Source: Nocardioidaceae bacterium
GTDB taxonomy: Bacteria; Actinomycetota; Actinomycetes; Propionibacteriales; Nocardioidaceae
NCBI GenBank assembly: GCA_030447865.1
Contig: JAUJOD010000001.1
Coordinates: 1,239,552-1,303,551 of the forward strand
Reading direction: 5' to 3'
Length of the DNA stretch: 64,000 nt
Below the pieces are notes generated by a model that saw nothing but the letters and a program-made list of their open reading frames with translations, was not told the origin of the DNA and did no database searches. A program made the position numbers and the translations under genes. This document shows, piece after piece, positions 44,900 through 54,088 of the stretch (positions within the stretch are counted from its first letter, which is position 1; each line of letters starts with the position of its first letter).

Positions 44900-46817
44900 C
44901 CTCCTCGCGACCTCCGCGGCAACGTGGCGCGACCCCGCCCTCGATCCGCCGCTCCTGCCGCCCCAGCTCGCACAAACGCCGCCGAGCGACGCCCCCGCGA
45001 GCGAGCAGCTCAGGGCGATGCGCGACCGCCACCGCTTGCGCCGGGAACGCGCTGAGCGGGTGTACGCCGACTCGCGCAGCCCGGCGCGCGGCTGGCCCGT
45101 CGCGGACGACCGGACCGTCGTACGCTTCGTCGTCGCCATGATCGGCCAGCGGCGCTGGTCATTCACCGCACTCGTGGTGCTCAACGCCCTCGCAGCGGCG
45201 GCTGCGCTCGCCGTACCGCGGCTCCTCGGCGAGCTCATCGACCGCGTCACCGCCCCCGGCCCCGCCGCAGGCCTCGGGTCGATGGCGATGGTCATCGTGG
45301 CGGTCGTCGTGGCACAAACGGCGTTCACCTTCGCCGGCCAGCTGACGTCCACGCTGTTCGGCCAGAACCTGCTGGCCTCGATGCGTGAGTACGTCGTCGA
45401 GACGATCCTGCGGCTGCCGCTGAGCCGCGTCGAGGGGGCCAGCACCGGCGACCTCGTCACCCGGGTGACGCGCGACGTGGGCACGATGAGCCGGGCGGTC
45501 CAGTACGCCCTGCCGATGGCCGTCATCACCCTCCTCACCGTCGTGCTCTCCGTGGTCGCGATGCTCCTTAACTCCGTCCTGTTGGCCCTGCCTGGGCTGC
45601 TCGTCATCGCCGCGTCGGTCGTGCAGGTACGCCGGTACCTGCGGCGGGCCTCGATCTGCTACATCGCGGAGGGGGCGACGTACTCGCGGATCAACACGAC
45701 CCTCACCGAGACAGTCGAAGGCGCGCGCACCGTCGAGGCGCTCGGCATGGCGGAGCGTCGGGTGCGGGCGGAGGAGGACGACATCGAGGTGTCGGCGCAG
45801 GCCGAGCGCTACGGCTTGACGCTGCGCAACCTGCTGTTCGCGGTGATCGACATCGCCTTCAACCTGCCGAGGGTGATCACCGTGGTCGTCGGTGCCTGGG
45901 GCTACTGGAACGGGTACCTGACCCTTGGGCAGATCACCGCCGCGGTGCTCTACGTCGAGGCGGTCTCCGGGCCGCTGGACCGGCTCGTCGCCCAGGTCGA
46001 CCGCCTGCAGGTCGGCGCCGCATCCACCGCGCGGCTGCTCGGCATCGCCACCGTGCCGCCCGACCGGGACCCGGGCACCGCGGTGCCAGCGAGCCCGGAG
46101 CTGGTCGGTGAGGACCTGCGCTTCGCGTACCGGCCCGGCCACGACGTACTCCACGGCGTTGACCTGCGGCCAGTCGTCGGCGAGCGGATCGCCGTGGTAG
46201 GCCCGAGCGGTTCGGGCAAGTCGACGCTCGGCCGGCTGCTCGCCGGGATCAACGGCCCACGCACCGGCTCGGTCCGGATCGGGGGCGTCGACCTGATCAC
46301 GCTGCCGCTGGAACACCTTCGTGAGGAGGTGGCGCTGGTGACCCAGGAGCACCACGTGTTCATCGGGTCGGTGCGCGACAACATCGTGCTCGGCCGCGAG
46401 ACGGCGGACGACGAGGCGGTGTGGGCGGCGCTCGACGCGGTCGGCTCCGCTGACTGGGTACGCCGACTGCCCGACGGGCTGGACACCCAGGTCGGGTCAG
46501 GCAACCTGGCGCTGACGCCCGCGCAAGCGCAGCAGATCGCGATGGCGCGGCTGGTCATCGCCGACCCGCACACCCTGGTGCTCGACGAGGCGACGTCGCT
46601 GATCGACCCGCGGACCGCACGCACCCTCGAGGGCTCGGTGCATGCGCTGCTGGTGGGCCGCACGGTCATCGCCATCGCGCACCGCCTGCACACCGCCCAC
46701 GACGCCGACCGGGTCGCGGTGGTCATCGACGGGCGGATCGTGGAGTTCGGCAGCCACGACGAGCTCGTCGCCCAGGACGGCGAGTACGCCGCGCTCTGGC
46801 GTGCGTGGACCAGCTGA
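44892..46817 (+). CDS. ABC exporter half-transporter with intact Walker motifs and degenerate signature
   Basis: 641 residues with an N-terminal soluble stretch of about 70 residues, six helices and an ATPase domain. Walker A GPSGSGKST is near residue 437 and Walker B LVLDEATS near 561, both intact. The signature is LTPAQAQQ in place of LSGGQ. It is the complement of the upstream gene: its Walker motifs and the partner's LSGGQ make one complete ATP site. The GTG start at 44892 overlaps the previous stop. Confidence 0.93.
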   Translation: MSDLLATSAATWRDPALDPPLLPPQLAQTPPSDAPASEQLRAMRDRHRLRRERAERVYADSRSPARGWPVADDRTVVRFVVAMIGQRRWSFTALVVLNALAAAAALAVPRLLGELIDRVTAPGPAAGLGSMAMVIVAVVVAQTAFTFAGQLTSTLFGQNLLASMREYVVETILRLPLSRVEGASTGDLVTRVTRDVGTMSRAVQYALPMAVITLLTVVLSVVAMLLNSVLLALPGLLVIAASVVQVRRYLRRASICYIAEGATYSRINTTLTETVEGARTVEALGMAERRVRAEEDDIEVSAQAERYGLTLRNLLFAVIDIAFNLPRVITVVVGAWGYWNGYLTLGQITAAVLYVEAVSGPLDRLVAQVDRLQVGAASTARLLGIATVPPDRDPGTAVPASPELVGEDLRFAYRPGHDVLHGVDLRPVVGERIAVVGPSGSGKSTLGRLLAGINGPRTGSVRIGGVDLITLPLEHLREEVALVTQEHHVFIGSVRDNIVLGRETADDEAVWAALDAVGSADWVRRLPDGLDTQVGSGNLALTPAQAQQIAMARLVIADPHTLVLDEATSLIDPRTARTLEGSVHALLVGRTVIAIAHRLHTAHDADRVAVVIDGRIVEFGSHDELVAQDGEYAALWRAWTS

Positions 46818-46894
46818 GCCTCCGACGGGTGGGACATAGACGCCCGACAACGCCCGCTCTGTCATGGGTGGACTGAGCCGGCTGCATCACTGAT

Positions 46895-46910
46895 AGCATC
46901 AAATGATGCT
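46895..46910. promoter_or_regulatory. Perfect palindrome before vapBC (putative operator)
   Basis: AGCATCA-AA-TGATGCT, 18 bp before the antitoxin start. VapB-type antitoxins usually bind such inverted repeats to repress their own operon. Confidence 0.65.
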
Positions 46911-46927
46911 GACTGTGGAGGTGAGGC

Positions 46928-47125
46928 ATGCGGACGACCGTCACGCTGGACGACGCGTTGGTTGCCAAGGCTGAGGAGCTCACCGGGGTCACGGAGAAGT
47001 CCCGGTTGCTTCGTGAGGGACTCGAAGCCCTGATTCGGACGGAGAGCGCACGCCGGCTGGCAGCATTGGGGGGCACCGACCCGGATGCCGCATCCGCGCC
47101 CAGACGCAGCGGCGGGGCCGGGTGA
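46928..47125 (+). CDS. VapB-type (ribbon-helix-helix) antitoxin
   Basis: 65 residues: MRTTVTLDDALVAKAEELTG and TEKSRLLREGLEALIRTESA are the strand and helices of an RHH DNA-binding domain, followed by a flexible toxin-binding tail. A ribosome binding site (GGAGGTGAGG) precedes it. Its stop overlaps the toxin's GTG start (GTGA). Confidence 0.9.
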   Translation: MRTTVTLDDALVAKAEELTGVTEKSRLLREGLEALIRTESARRLAALGGTDPDAASAPRRSGGAG

Positions 47126-47487
47126 TTCTGGTCGACACGTCAATCTGGATCGACCACCTTCACGCATCCGAGCCCCACCTGGTCGAGCTGCTGGGGCGAG
47201 ACGAGGCCTGCTCCCACCCGATGGTGGTCGAGGAACTGGCATTGGGGTCGCTCGCTCGACGTGAGGAAACGCTTGAACTCCTGGGCAACCTCCCCGCCCT
47301 GCCGATCCTGTCCCACGCGGAGCTTCTCGTCCTTGTTGCTGCGAACCGGCTGTGGGGGCGTGGCCTGAGCCCAGTTGACGTACACCTTGTGGGCTCGACC
47401 AGACTGGCGGGAGGAGCAGCGCTGTGGACGCGAGACAAGCGGCTGCACGCGGCCGCGCTGGAGCTCGGCGTTGCCCATGCTGCGTGA
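47122..47487 (+). CDS. vapC: VapC-type PIN-domain ribonuclease toxin
   Basis: 121 residues. The PIN active-site acids are seen in LVDTSIWIDHL (Asp5), VVEELALGSL, LSPVDVHLVGS and LWTRDKRLHAAA. VapC toxins cleave specific RNAs when the antitoxin is lost. It is intact and coupled to its antitoxin. Confidence 0.92.
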   Translation: MILVDTSIWIDHLHASEPHLVELLGRDEACSHPMVVEELALGSLARREETLELLGNLPALPILSHAELLVLVAANRLWGRGLSPVDVHLVGSTRLAGGAALWTRDKRLHAAALELGVAHAA

Positions 47488-47672
47488 CAGTCGACGCACC
47501 CGGCACCTACGAAGCCGAGTACTCCCCAGTCGCGGTCGACGGTGACACAGTGGTGGCCACCGGCACCTCGCGATACCGCGAACGGCCTGACGGGCCTGTC
47601 GTCCGCACGTACGACAACTGCTTCGTGATGCGATTCGACAGCGAATCACGCTGCCGCGAGTTCACCGAGTAA
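47484..47672 (+). pseudogene. SnoaL/NTF2-like domain fragment
   Basis: About 62 residues (YEAEYSPVAVDGDTVVATGT; DNCFVMRFDSESRCREFTE). They match the central strands of an NTF2-like (SnoaL) protein whose first half is missing and whose end, after CREFTE, is cut by a TAA stop. It overlaps the vapC stop by chance or through rearrangement. Probably a remnant. Confidence 0.6.
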
Positions 47673-47882
47673 CTACGTTCGCCGCCCTGATTGACGGCCA
47701 TCTCCGGCGTACCCGGTCACCACCTCGTGGCGACAAAATCGCGTGGCACCCGGTTGGCGGCTCCAGCTGTCCAAACGCTGCCCGTCCAAACGCTGCCCCA
47801 TGAAACCTCCCCTCGTTGCGGATGCGGAAGTCGTGCCAACCGACTGCTGGTCCCTGGCGTTATGAAGGGGAGGAGGCGAGTT

Positions 47883-48371
47883 GTGGACGAGTCCGGGTTC
47901 ACTGAGTGGGCGGTTGGAGCGCAGCGGCACTTGTTGCGAGCAGCTGTCCTTCTCACCGGCGACGTTCAAGTGGCCGAGGACCTCGTGCAGGAGGCATTGG
48001 TCAAGGTCGCGCTGCGTTGGGAACGTCTCGCCCACGAGAATCCGACTGGATACGCCCGAACGGTGATTGTTCGCGACAACATCTCGCGGTGGCGCCGACG
48101 CCGGGACCTACCGATTGGGGCCCTTCAAGAACTCGCGGCAACCTCCACCGAGCCGGAGACGGCCATGGTCGTCCACTCCGCGCTGATGAGGCTGACACCT
48201 AAGCAGCGCGCCGTGGTGGTGCTCCGGCACTTTGAAGATCTTTCCGTCGAGGAGGCCGCCGCAGTTCTGCGCGTTGGGGTCGGGACCGTCAAGAGTCAAA
48301 ACGCCGCGGCCCTCGCCCGTCTGCGCGATGGCGCGCCCGAGCTGCTCGACCTGATCGGGAGGACCCGGTGA
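47883..48371 (+). CDS. SigE-type ECF RNA polymerase sigma factor
   Basis: 162 residues: sigma-2 (LLRAAVLLTGDVQVAEDLVQ, EALVKVALRWERL) and sigma-4 (LTPKQRAVVVLRHFEDLSVE, EAAAVLRVGVGTVKSQNAAA). The length and motif pattern match the actinobacterial SigE-like ECF group. The GTG at 47883 is chosen because AGGAGG lies six bases upstream. It overlaps the next gene by GTGA, the usual place for its anti-sigma factor. Confidence 0.92.
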   Translation: MDESGFTEWAVGAQRHLLRAAVLLTGDVQVAEDLVQEALVKVALRWERLAHENPTGYARTVIVRDNISRWRRRRDLPIGALQELAATSTEPETAMVVHSALMRLTPKQRAVVVLRHFEDLSVEEAAAVLRVGVGTVKSQNAAALARLRDGAPELLDLIGRTR

Positions 48372-49621
48372 CCGAACCGCACGAATGGCGGAACCTAGGC
48401 GACCTGCTCGACCTAGCCACGGATCGCGTCGAGAGCCCGCACCTCGCGGAGCGCGCCGTGGTGGCCGCCCGCCGACGCCATGCGGTTGGGCGTCGAGCCC
48501 TCGTGGTCGGCGTGGTCACCATCGCCGTGCTGGTTGCGGTTATCGGCGTCCGGTTGGACCGGCGACTCGATAGCGCCCCACCGGCGGCACCGTCTACGTC
48601 ATCAGCATCTTCCACGCCGTCGATCACAGCAACGCCAACCACCGCACCCGCTAGCCCCTCGACAACAAAGCTCCCGCCAGGAACCGTGCAGCCGAAGTGG
48701 GACCCGCGAGAAGTCAACGCGCTACCCGCGGCAGCAGACCTGGCGCCGCAACTGCCTAAGGTCGTCACACCGCCGAAGTCCGCGCCTTTCCTGGGGGACT
48801 CGCCAATGAAGGTCGCCGTTCTCAGTGTCGACCGCGGCGGCACGATCCAGCTGCTGGCTCCAGATGGGTCGTGGCGCAGCGTGCCGGCCCTGGACATCAG
48901 CGCAGGCGCCGCCTCGTTATCGCCCGCCGGCTCCAGGCTCGCCATCCAAACAGCCGATGGCATAGAGGTATGGAGCCTCAGCGCTGGGGAGCGAAGGCAG
49001 CTCGCGTTTCCGTCGGGACTCAAGCCGTGGGACTTCACGTCGACGAGATGGGTCGATGAGCGGACGCTACTCCTGGATGACCGAGCCGGGGGCTGGCTCA
49101 TCGATGTCGAAACGACCTCCGTCAAGCGGGTGCCGTTCCCGACCCAGCACCCTTACTGGTGGACGCTCGACGCTGACGGCGCGCTCGTGGAGGGGGCTGA
49201 CTACGCTGAACCCGCGGTCCTCACGGACTGGCGAAGCGGCGATCCCAGAGAAGTTTCGATGGCCGGTACGGGACGGCTCGCGCGGCCGGTCGTCTCGCAA
49301 TCCTCGGTCGCAGGGTTGATCGTCGAGAAGGGCCCCGTCGATGGTTTCGCCGTTGCGATCGCGGACCGGTCCGACCTCACACCAAGCGCGGTTCTGCCAG
49401 TGCATGACCACGAAGGCAACTACAGCAACTGGGCACTCGGCACAGTCGCGTTACGCGAGGACGGCACGCTCCTGCTGTGGACAGCCCTACCCGGCGACAG
49501 TGCCAACGACGGCTGGCGACTGGTGGCATGGGACTCAGAGTCGGGTGATTTGAGCATTGTCACGCGCAGCGAGGCCAGTCCCGTGTGGCCCCTGAGCTTT
49601 GCCATCGACCTCCTTCGCTGA
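48368..49621 (+). CDS. Putative membrane anti-sigma / sensor protein
   Basis: 417 residues: a cytosolic N-terminus of about 45 residues, one transmembrane helix (RALVVGVVTIAVLVAVIGVRL), a Ser/Thr/Pro linker, and an extracellular domain of about 300 residues with repeated beta elements (RLAIQTADGIEVWSL; RTLLLDDRAGGWLIDVET) like a beta-propeller. No zinc anti-sigma motif is visible. The coupling to the sigma factor suggests it holds the sigma factor at the membrane and senses an external signal (inference). Confidence 0.75.
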   Translation: MTEPHEWRNLGDLLDLATDRVESPHLAERAVVAARRRHAVGRRALVVGVVTIAVLVAVIGVRLDRRLDSAPPAAPSTSSASSTPSITATPTTAPASPSTTKLPPGTVQPKWDPREVNALPAAADLAPQLPKVVTPPKSAPFLGDSPMKVAVLSVDRGGTIQLLAPDGSWRSVPALDISAGAASLSPAGSRLAIQTADGIEVWSLSAGERRQLAFPSGLKPWDFTSTRWVDERTLLLDDRAGGWLIDVETTSVKRVPFPTQHPYWWTLDADGALVEGADYAEPAVLTDWRSGDPREVSMAGTGRLARPVVSQSSVAGLIVEKGPVDGFAVAIADRSDLTPSAVLPVHDHEGNYSNWALGTVALREDGTLLLWTALPGDSANDGWRLVAWDSESGDLSIVTRSEASPVWPLSFAIDLLR

Positions 49622-49640
49622 TCCGCTGCCTTATCACTCG

Positions 49641-49685
49641 GAAGTCGCCACCACGGGCGCTGCGAAGACCGGTGATGGCGACTTC
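49641..49685. terminator. Bidirectional hairpin between convergent genes
   Basis: GAAGTCGCCA (49641-49650) pairs perfectly with TGGCGACTTC (49676-49685), between the stop codons of the putative anti-sigma gene and the MFS gene. Confidence 0.7.
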
Positions 49686-49733
49686 AGGGGCTTGCCGACC
49701 GTTGCGGATTCTCCGCCGGACGTCCGCCGGTAG

Positions 49734-50987
49734 TCACGACGTGTGCACAGCGTCGGAACTCGGCTGCGCGGCGACCGGCGCTCGTTGCAGGGTGCGCACC
49801 GAGCGGGGCACCAGCGTGACCAGCGAAATGACGATCAGGGCCACACCGCTCACCAGCAGGACGGGCTTGAAGCCGAACGTGTCGCCCAGCGGCCCGAAGC
49901 ACAACTGACCGATCGGCATCGCCACGAAGGATCCCAGCGCGTCGTAGGAGTAGGCGCGCGACAGCATGTCGTCGTCGATGTTCTCCTGCATCGCGAGGTT
50001 CCAGCCCATGTTGAACACCTCGATGCCGGCTCCAGCGACGAACGACAGAACGATGAGCAGCCATAGGTCCGGCTGCACACCCAGAGCCATCATCGGAAGG
50101 CCGTAGAACGAGCACCCGAGCATGCCGAGGAGCAGCGGGCGTTGGAGCGGCACCCGAAGCAGGACCAGCGTCATCACCAGCAGCCCGGCCGACTGCGCCG
50201 ACAGCACAAGGCCCCAGCCCTGCTCGCCGATCGTGTCCTTGGCCAGGGCCGGCCCCAGGGTGAACCAGGCGCCGGTATGGATGGCGTTGAAGAAGGCGAA
50301 CGCCAGCACGACGACCCACAGCCAGGTGGTGGCGACGAAGAAGCTCCACCCCTCTTGCAGGTCCTGCAGCGTGCTGGTCTGCTCTTCTTTGGGCGGCTTG
50401 GCGGGGATGTTGACCTGAACCAGGAGCACGCTCGAGACCAGCCAGGCTGCCGCGTTGACCGCGAGCCCCCAACCGGGCCCGACGGTCACCACCAGCAGAG
50501 CGCTGAGGGATGGGCCGATGATCGTGAGGCCACCTCGGGTGAGCGACAACAGCGCGTTGGCCGGTTGAAGCTGGGAGCGCGGCACCAGTTGGGGCACCAT
50601 GCCGGCCATCGCGGGGAAGCCGACGGCGTCGGCGAGCCCATTGACCGCGGCGAGCACGATAAACATCCACAGCTCTGCCTGCCCGGTGATCACCAGGAAC
50701 GCGAGCGTGCCTTGGGTCGCCGCGGCCATCAGATTTGACGACTGCAGCACGAGCGTGCGCGGGAACCGATCGGCCAGCACGCCGCCGAACAGCATGAACA
50801 CCACCAGTGGAATGGTGTGCGCCGCCAGCACCTGGCCTAGGGCGGTCGCTGATTCGGTGGTGTCGAGCACGGCGAAGGCGAGCGCCACGCCGGCCATCAT
50901 CATGCCGAGCGTGTCGGTGAGCCGCGAGGCGAAGTACCACGCGAAGTTGCGGTTACGCAGGGGTGCGAAGCCGTCCGCCCAGGTCAT
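49734..50987 (-). CDS. MFS transporter (MFS_3/DHA3-like)
   Basis: 417 residues with about 12 helices. The N-terminus FAPLRNRNFAWYFASRLTDT is typical of the MFS_3 exporters, with motif A as GGVLADRFPRTLVL. It is co-translated with the ArsR-type regulator upstream (ATGA overlap), so its expression probably responds to whatever the regulator senses. The substrate is unknown. Confidence 0.92.
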   Translation of the reverse strand: MTWADGFAPLRNRNFAWYFASRLTDTLGMMMAGVALAFAVLDTTESATALGQVLAAHTIPLVVFMLFGGVLADRFPRTLVLQSSNLMAAATQGTLAFLVITGQAELWMFIVLAAVNGLADAVGFPAMAGMVPQLVPRSQLQPANALLSLTRGGLTIIGPSLSALLVVTVGPGWGLAVNAAAWLVSSVLLVQVNIPAKPPKEEQTSTLQDLQEGWSFFVATTWLWVVVLAFAFFNAIHTGAWFTLGPALAKDTIGEQGWGLVLSAQSAGLLVMTLVLLRVPLQRPLLLGMLGCSFYGLPMMALGVQPDLWLLIVLSFVAGAGIEVFNMGWNLAMQENIDDDMLSRAYSYDALGSFVAMPIGQLCFGPLGDTFGFKPVLLVSGVALIVISLVTLVPRSVRTLQRAPVAAQPSSDAVHTS

Positions 50988-51538
50988 GTATCCGCCTGCG
51001 TAGTACGAGTGTCGCGATCGATCATCCGGAAAGCCGCAGCGGTCAGGTTCACGTGGATGGCGCCGGGAGTGCGAGGTGGCTGCGCCTCGCGGTGCACGAG
51101 GTGCGACGCCTGGGTGACCAGGGCCACGACCTCGTCCCAGATCTCGGGCGCGACCCAGAGCGCCGCGTCGGTCGTCAAGGCAGGCATCCCGGGCTCTTTG
51201 AGCCCGTAGCGGCGGACCAGTTCGGCGGCGACGGCGGCGACGTACTCCTCGCTCTCCTGGCGGGTGGACGGTGGTCCGGAACCGATGCCCGTGTCCCAGG
51301 GGTGGCGGTACCGCTTGGCGATGCCGCCGCGAATCTTCTCCTCGCCGGCCTCCACGACCAGACCCGCCGCTGCGAGCAGGCGAAGATGGTAGGAGGCGTT
51401 GGCGTGGGTAATGCCCAGCTCGCGTGCGATCTCCGCGGCGCTGAGCTGCGTGCCCGTGAGCAACGACAGCATCTGCAACCGGACGGGGTGGGCGGTGGCG
51501 CGCATCTGCGAGACCCGTGCCGCGGAGTCGTCATACAT
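50984..51538 (-). CDS. ArsR-like winged-helix transcriptional regulator
   Basis: 184 residues with an N-terminal HTH (ATAHPVRLQMLSLLTGTQLS, AAEIARELGITHANASYHLR). The C-terminal region is of unknown sensing function and lacks the cysteines of metal-sensing ArsR proteins. The ATG at 51538 is chosen for AGGAGG five bases upstream. It is the first gene of an operon with the MFS gene. Confidence 0.9.
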   Translation of the reverse strand: MYDDSAARVSQMRATAHPVRLQMLSLLTGTQLSAAEIARELGITHANASYHLRLLAAAGLVVEAGEEKIRGGIAKRYRHPWDTGIGSGPPSTRQESEEYVAAVAAELVRRYGLKEPGMPALTTDAALWVAPEIWDEVVALVTQASHLVHREAQPPRTPGAIHVNLTAAAFRMIDRDTRTTQADT

Positions 51539-51596
51539 CTGCGCCTCCTGCTCTGACTCCCAAACGTCTCTTGGAGAGTTGTACACCGAGCTTGGC

Positions 51597-51613
51597 TGAC
51601 TGTCAAGCAGTCA
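51597..51613. promoter_or_regulatory. Inverted repeat upstream of the ArsR/MFS operon
   Basis: TGACTG-TCAAG-CAGTCA lies between the divergent ArsR and VOC genes, about 60 bp from the ArsR start. It is a candidate operator for the regulator. Confidence 0.4.
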
Positions 51614-51665
51614 TTGGGAGGTGCTAGCCGTAGTCTGGAAGGCGGGATGCAGATTGGAGGCGATC

Positions 51666-52079
51666 ATGGCTGAGTATCCCCAACTGCTGCACACCGCCCT
51701 CGACACCACCGACGCCAGGGCACTTGCCGAGTTCTATCGGCAGCTCCTTGGCCTGCAGTATCGGCAGGGCGATGAGCCTCCTGTGGAGGGTGAAGCGGAC
51801 GATGCCGACTGGCTCGTCCTCGTGGACTCGGGCGGTTCCCGCAAGCTGGCGTTCCAGCAGGTCGACCGTCTGGAGCGCACGACGTGGCCCACGCATGACG
51901 TCCCGATGCAGATGCACCTCGATTTCACGGTGTCGAGCGTCGACGAGCTCGAGCGGCAGCGGGAGCGGGCGTTGTCGCTGGGAGCGCAGCTGCTCCTCGA
52001 CAGAAGCGATGACTCGGACGAGCCGCTGTACGTCCTTGCCGACCCGTCGGGCCATCCGTTCTGCATCTTTGTCGCCTGA
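51666..52079 (+). CDS. VOC family protein (glyoxalase-like) 1
   Basis: 137 residues, one vicinal-oxygen-chelate unit pair: LDTTDARALAEFYRQLLGLQ at the start and YVLADPSGHPFCIFV at the end. The substrate is unknown. It is a paralogue of the next gene, 68 bp downstream, and probably arose by tandem duplication long ago. The ATG at 51666 is chosen for family similarity. Confidence 0.9.
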   Translation: MAEYPQLLHTALDTTDARALAEFYRQLLGLQYRQGDEPPVEGEADDADWLVLVDSGGSRKLAFQQVDRLERTTWPTHDVPMQMHLDFTVSSVDELERQRERALSLGAQLLLDRSDDSDEPLYVLADPSGHPFCIFVA

Positions 52080-52147
52080 TCTCATCGCCTGATCTGGAAT
52101 GCGCAATCCGGACGCCGGTCGTCCGGAACGTTCGTTATGGTGCCGGC

Positions 52148-52558
52148 ATGACCAAGCCAACGGCTCGCAAGCCGGTTCTCGACCTCGTCATCCTCGACTG
52201 CCCCGATGCGCTGGAGCTCGGGCAGTTCTACGCCGAGCTGCTCGGGTGGGCCATGGAGGACAACTCGGACCGTGACTGGGCGACGCTGATACCTCCAGAG
52301 GGCGGCGTTTCGCCGGACAATCCCAACGGGCGTCCGACTCTCGCCTTCCAGCGGATCGACGACTGGGTAGCCCCCACCTGGCCCGGCGGCAGCCACCCGC
52401 AGCAGTTCCATCTCGACTTCTCGGTCGGTGACATCGACGCAGCCGAGCCATCGGTGCTGGCCCTGGGTGCACGCCGGCACGACCACCAACCCTCCGAGGA
52501 CGGCGGTTTTCGCGTTTACCTGGACCCGGCCGGGCATCCTTTCTGCCTTATCCGCTAG
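52148..52558 (+). CDS. VOC family protein (glyoxalase-like) 2
   Basis: 136 residues: LDLVILDCPDALELGQFYAE, LGWAMEDNSDRDWATLIPPE and FRVYLDPAGHPFCLIR. It has the same layout as the VOC gene upstream. Its function, possibly drug or aldehyde detoxification, is not defined. Confidence 0.9.
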   Translation: MTKPTARKPVLDLVILDCPDALELGQFYAELLGWAMEDNSDRDWATLIPPEGGVSPDNPNGRPTLAFQRIDDWVAPTWPGGSHPQQFHLDFSVGDIDAAEPSVLALGARRHDHQPSEDGGFRVYLDPAGHPFCLIR

Positions 52559-52663
52559 AGACTCACGGCGGGACCGCCGAGACCGGCGAGCTGAGAACGC
52601 TGGCGGCCGAGCGCTATGGCTTGGCCGGCGTGCGCATCGTGCGACGAAGAGAGACGGTCTTTC

Positions 52664-53059
52664 ATGACGAAGTACGTCATCACTCCCGGCGTGGCGATTC
52701 TGCTAGCTGACAACCAGGCGGTGATTCGCGACGAGCACAAGATTCTGGCTCCGACGCTGCTCCGCTCGCAGTTGCTGTCGCTCCTCTACCAAGCGGTGCA
52801 CCGCGGTGAGATGTCGAAGAAGGATGCCGAGCAACGGCTCAGCTACGTCCGCGGGTTACGGATGCGACTGCTCGGTGACCGCGTCCTTCAGGACGTCGCA
52901 TGGAAGATCGCAGCCCAGCTCGGGTGGTCGGACACCTTCGACGCCGAGTACGTTGCGCTGACCCAGCTGCAGGCCGACGCTTTGATCACGCTCGACGAGC
53001 AACTGGCCGATGCCGTGAAGGACCTGGTGACGGTCGCACCCATCGAGGCACTGTTCTAG
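52664..53059 (+). CDS. PIN-domain-like protein, possible VapC-type toxin
   Basis: 131 residues: YVITPGVAILLADNQAV at the N-terminus, where PIN toxins have an acidic strand, LRSQLLSLLYQAVHRGEMSK, and the typical C-terminal EYVALTQLQADALITLDEQL. The first aspartate of the PIN quartet is not obvious, so activity is uncertain. Bases 52570-52711 hold an overlapping frame (ELRTLAAERYGLAGVRIVRR then ETVFHDEV) that could be a short antitoxin, but this is weak. Confidence 0.7.
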   Translation: MTKYVITPGVAILLADNQAVIRDEHKILAPTLLRSQLLSLLYQAVHRGEMSKKDAEQRLSYVRGLRMRLLGDRVLQDVAWKIAAQLGWSDTFDAEYVALTQLQADALITLDEQLADAVKDLVTVAPIEALF

Positions 53060-53169
53060 TCCCCGCCCGTACGACGGCCGGCACCGCGCATGCGTGGACC
53101 ACCGAGGCGTTTCGCTTCGCTATCGGTAATTCATTTGCCGCCCCCGCGCACAGGCCCTAGCGTCAAGCG

Positions 53170-53898
53170 GTGCCTGACCGGCTGTTCGATGATCCCCGGT
53201 TCGCGGGCATCTACGACGCGCTGGAAGCAGGCCGCAGCGATCTCGACGTGTATGCGGCGATCGTTGACGAGTTCGAGGCGACCAGCGTCTTGGATATCGG
53301 TTGTGGCACCGGCACGTTCGCCTGCATGTTGGCGCAGCGGGGCGTCGATGTGATCGCGGTCGACCCTGCCGGGGCCAGCCTCGACGTGGCCAGGTGCAAG
53401 CCCGGTGCCGATCGCGTGCGCTGGCTGCACGGCGATGCGACGACGCTGCCGCCGCTCCAGGTCGACCTCGCGACCATGACCGGCAACGTGGCCCAGGTCT
53501 TCCTGGCTGACGACGAGTGGCGCAGCACTCTGCACGGAATCCGAGACGCCTTGCGGCCGGGTGGCCGCCTGGTTTTCGAAACGCGGGACCCGGCGCGCGA
53601 AGCTTGGCGGGACTGGACCGCCGATCAGACCCTCACCCAGATCCAGCCCAGCGGGGTAGGACCGGTGCGCTCATGGGATGACGTTCTCGACGTCACCGCT
53701 CCCTTCGTCACGTTTCGTTCGACCTGCGTGTTCGACGCCGACGGCGTGGTGCTGACATCGGACTCAACGCTGCGCTTCCGAGACCGGGAGGAGGTCGCCC
53801 ACACACTCGCTGAGTCCGGTTTCGTCGTCGACGAGGTACGCGACGCGCCCGACCGCCCCGGTCGAGAGTTCGTCTTCGTCGCTTCGCGAGGCGCCTGA
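53170..53898 (+). CDS. Class I SAM-dependent methyltransferase
   Basis: 242 residues. Motif I is SVLDIGCGTGTFACMLAQRG near residue 38, the acidic end of beta-2 is IAVDPAGASLD, and ATMTGNVAQVFL and LRPGGRLVFETRDPAREAW follow. This is a small-molecule methyltransferase of the Methyltransf_25 type with unknown substrate. It starts at GTG and stands alone. Confidence 0.9.
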   Translation: MPDRLFDDPRFAGIYDALEAGRSDLDVYAAIVDEFEATSVLDIGCGTGTFACMLAQRGVDVIAVDPAGASLDVARCKPGADRVRWLHGDATTLPPLQVDLATMTGNVAQVFLADDEWRSTLHGIRDALRPGGRLVFETRDPAREAWRDWTADQTLTQIQPSGVGPVRSWDDVLDVTAPFVTFRSTCVFDADGVVLTSDSTLRFRDREEVAHTLAESGFVVDEVRDAPDRPGREFVFVASRGA

Positions 53899-54088
53899 AC
53901 AGTCCGAAGACTTCCCGTTAAGGCCCCAAGACTTCGCCGACAGTGATCAGCGCGGAGCTCCGTTGCGTTGCCACGTGAGCCATGATCCTCGGCAACGGCA
54001 TGGCGGAATCGCGCAAGACACCTCCAGGCCGAGAAGAGTTCCCGTCAAGTTTCTAGACGGTGATTCCCTCTGGGTGTAGACACTGCGC

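Noticed and set aside
45159..46355. Long minus-strand frame opposite the second ABC gene
   Set aside because: A shadow of a conserved ABC protein with His/Asp/Arg bias.
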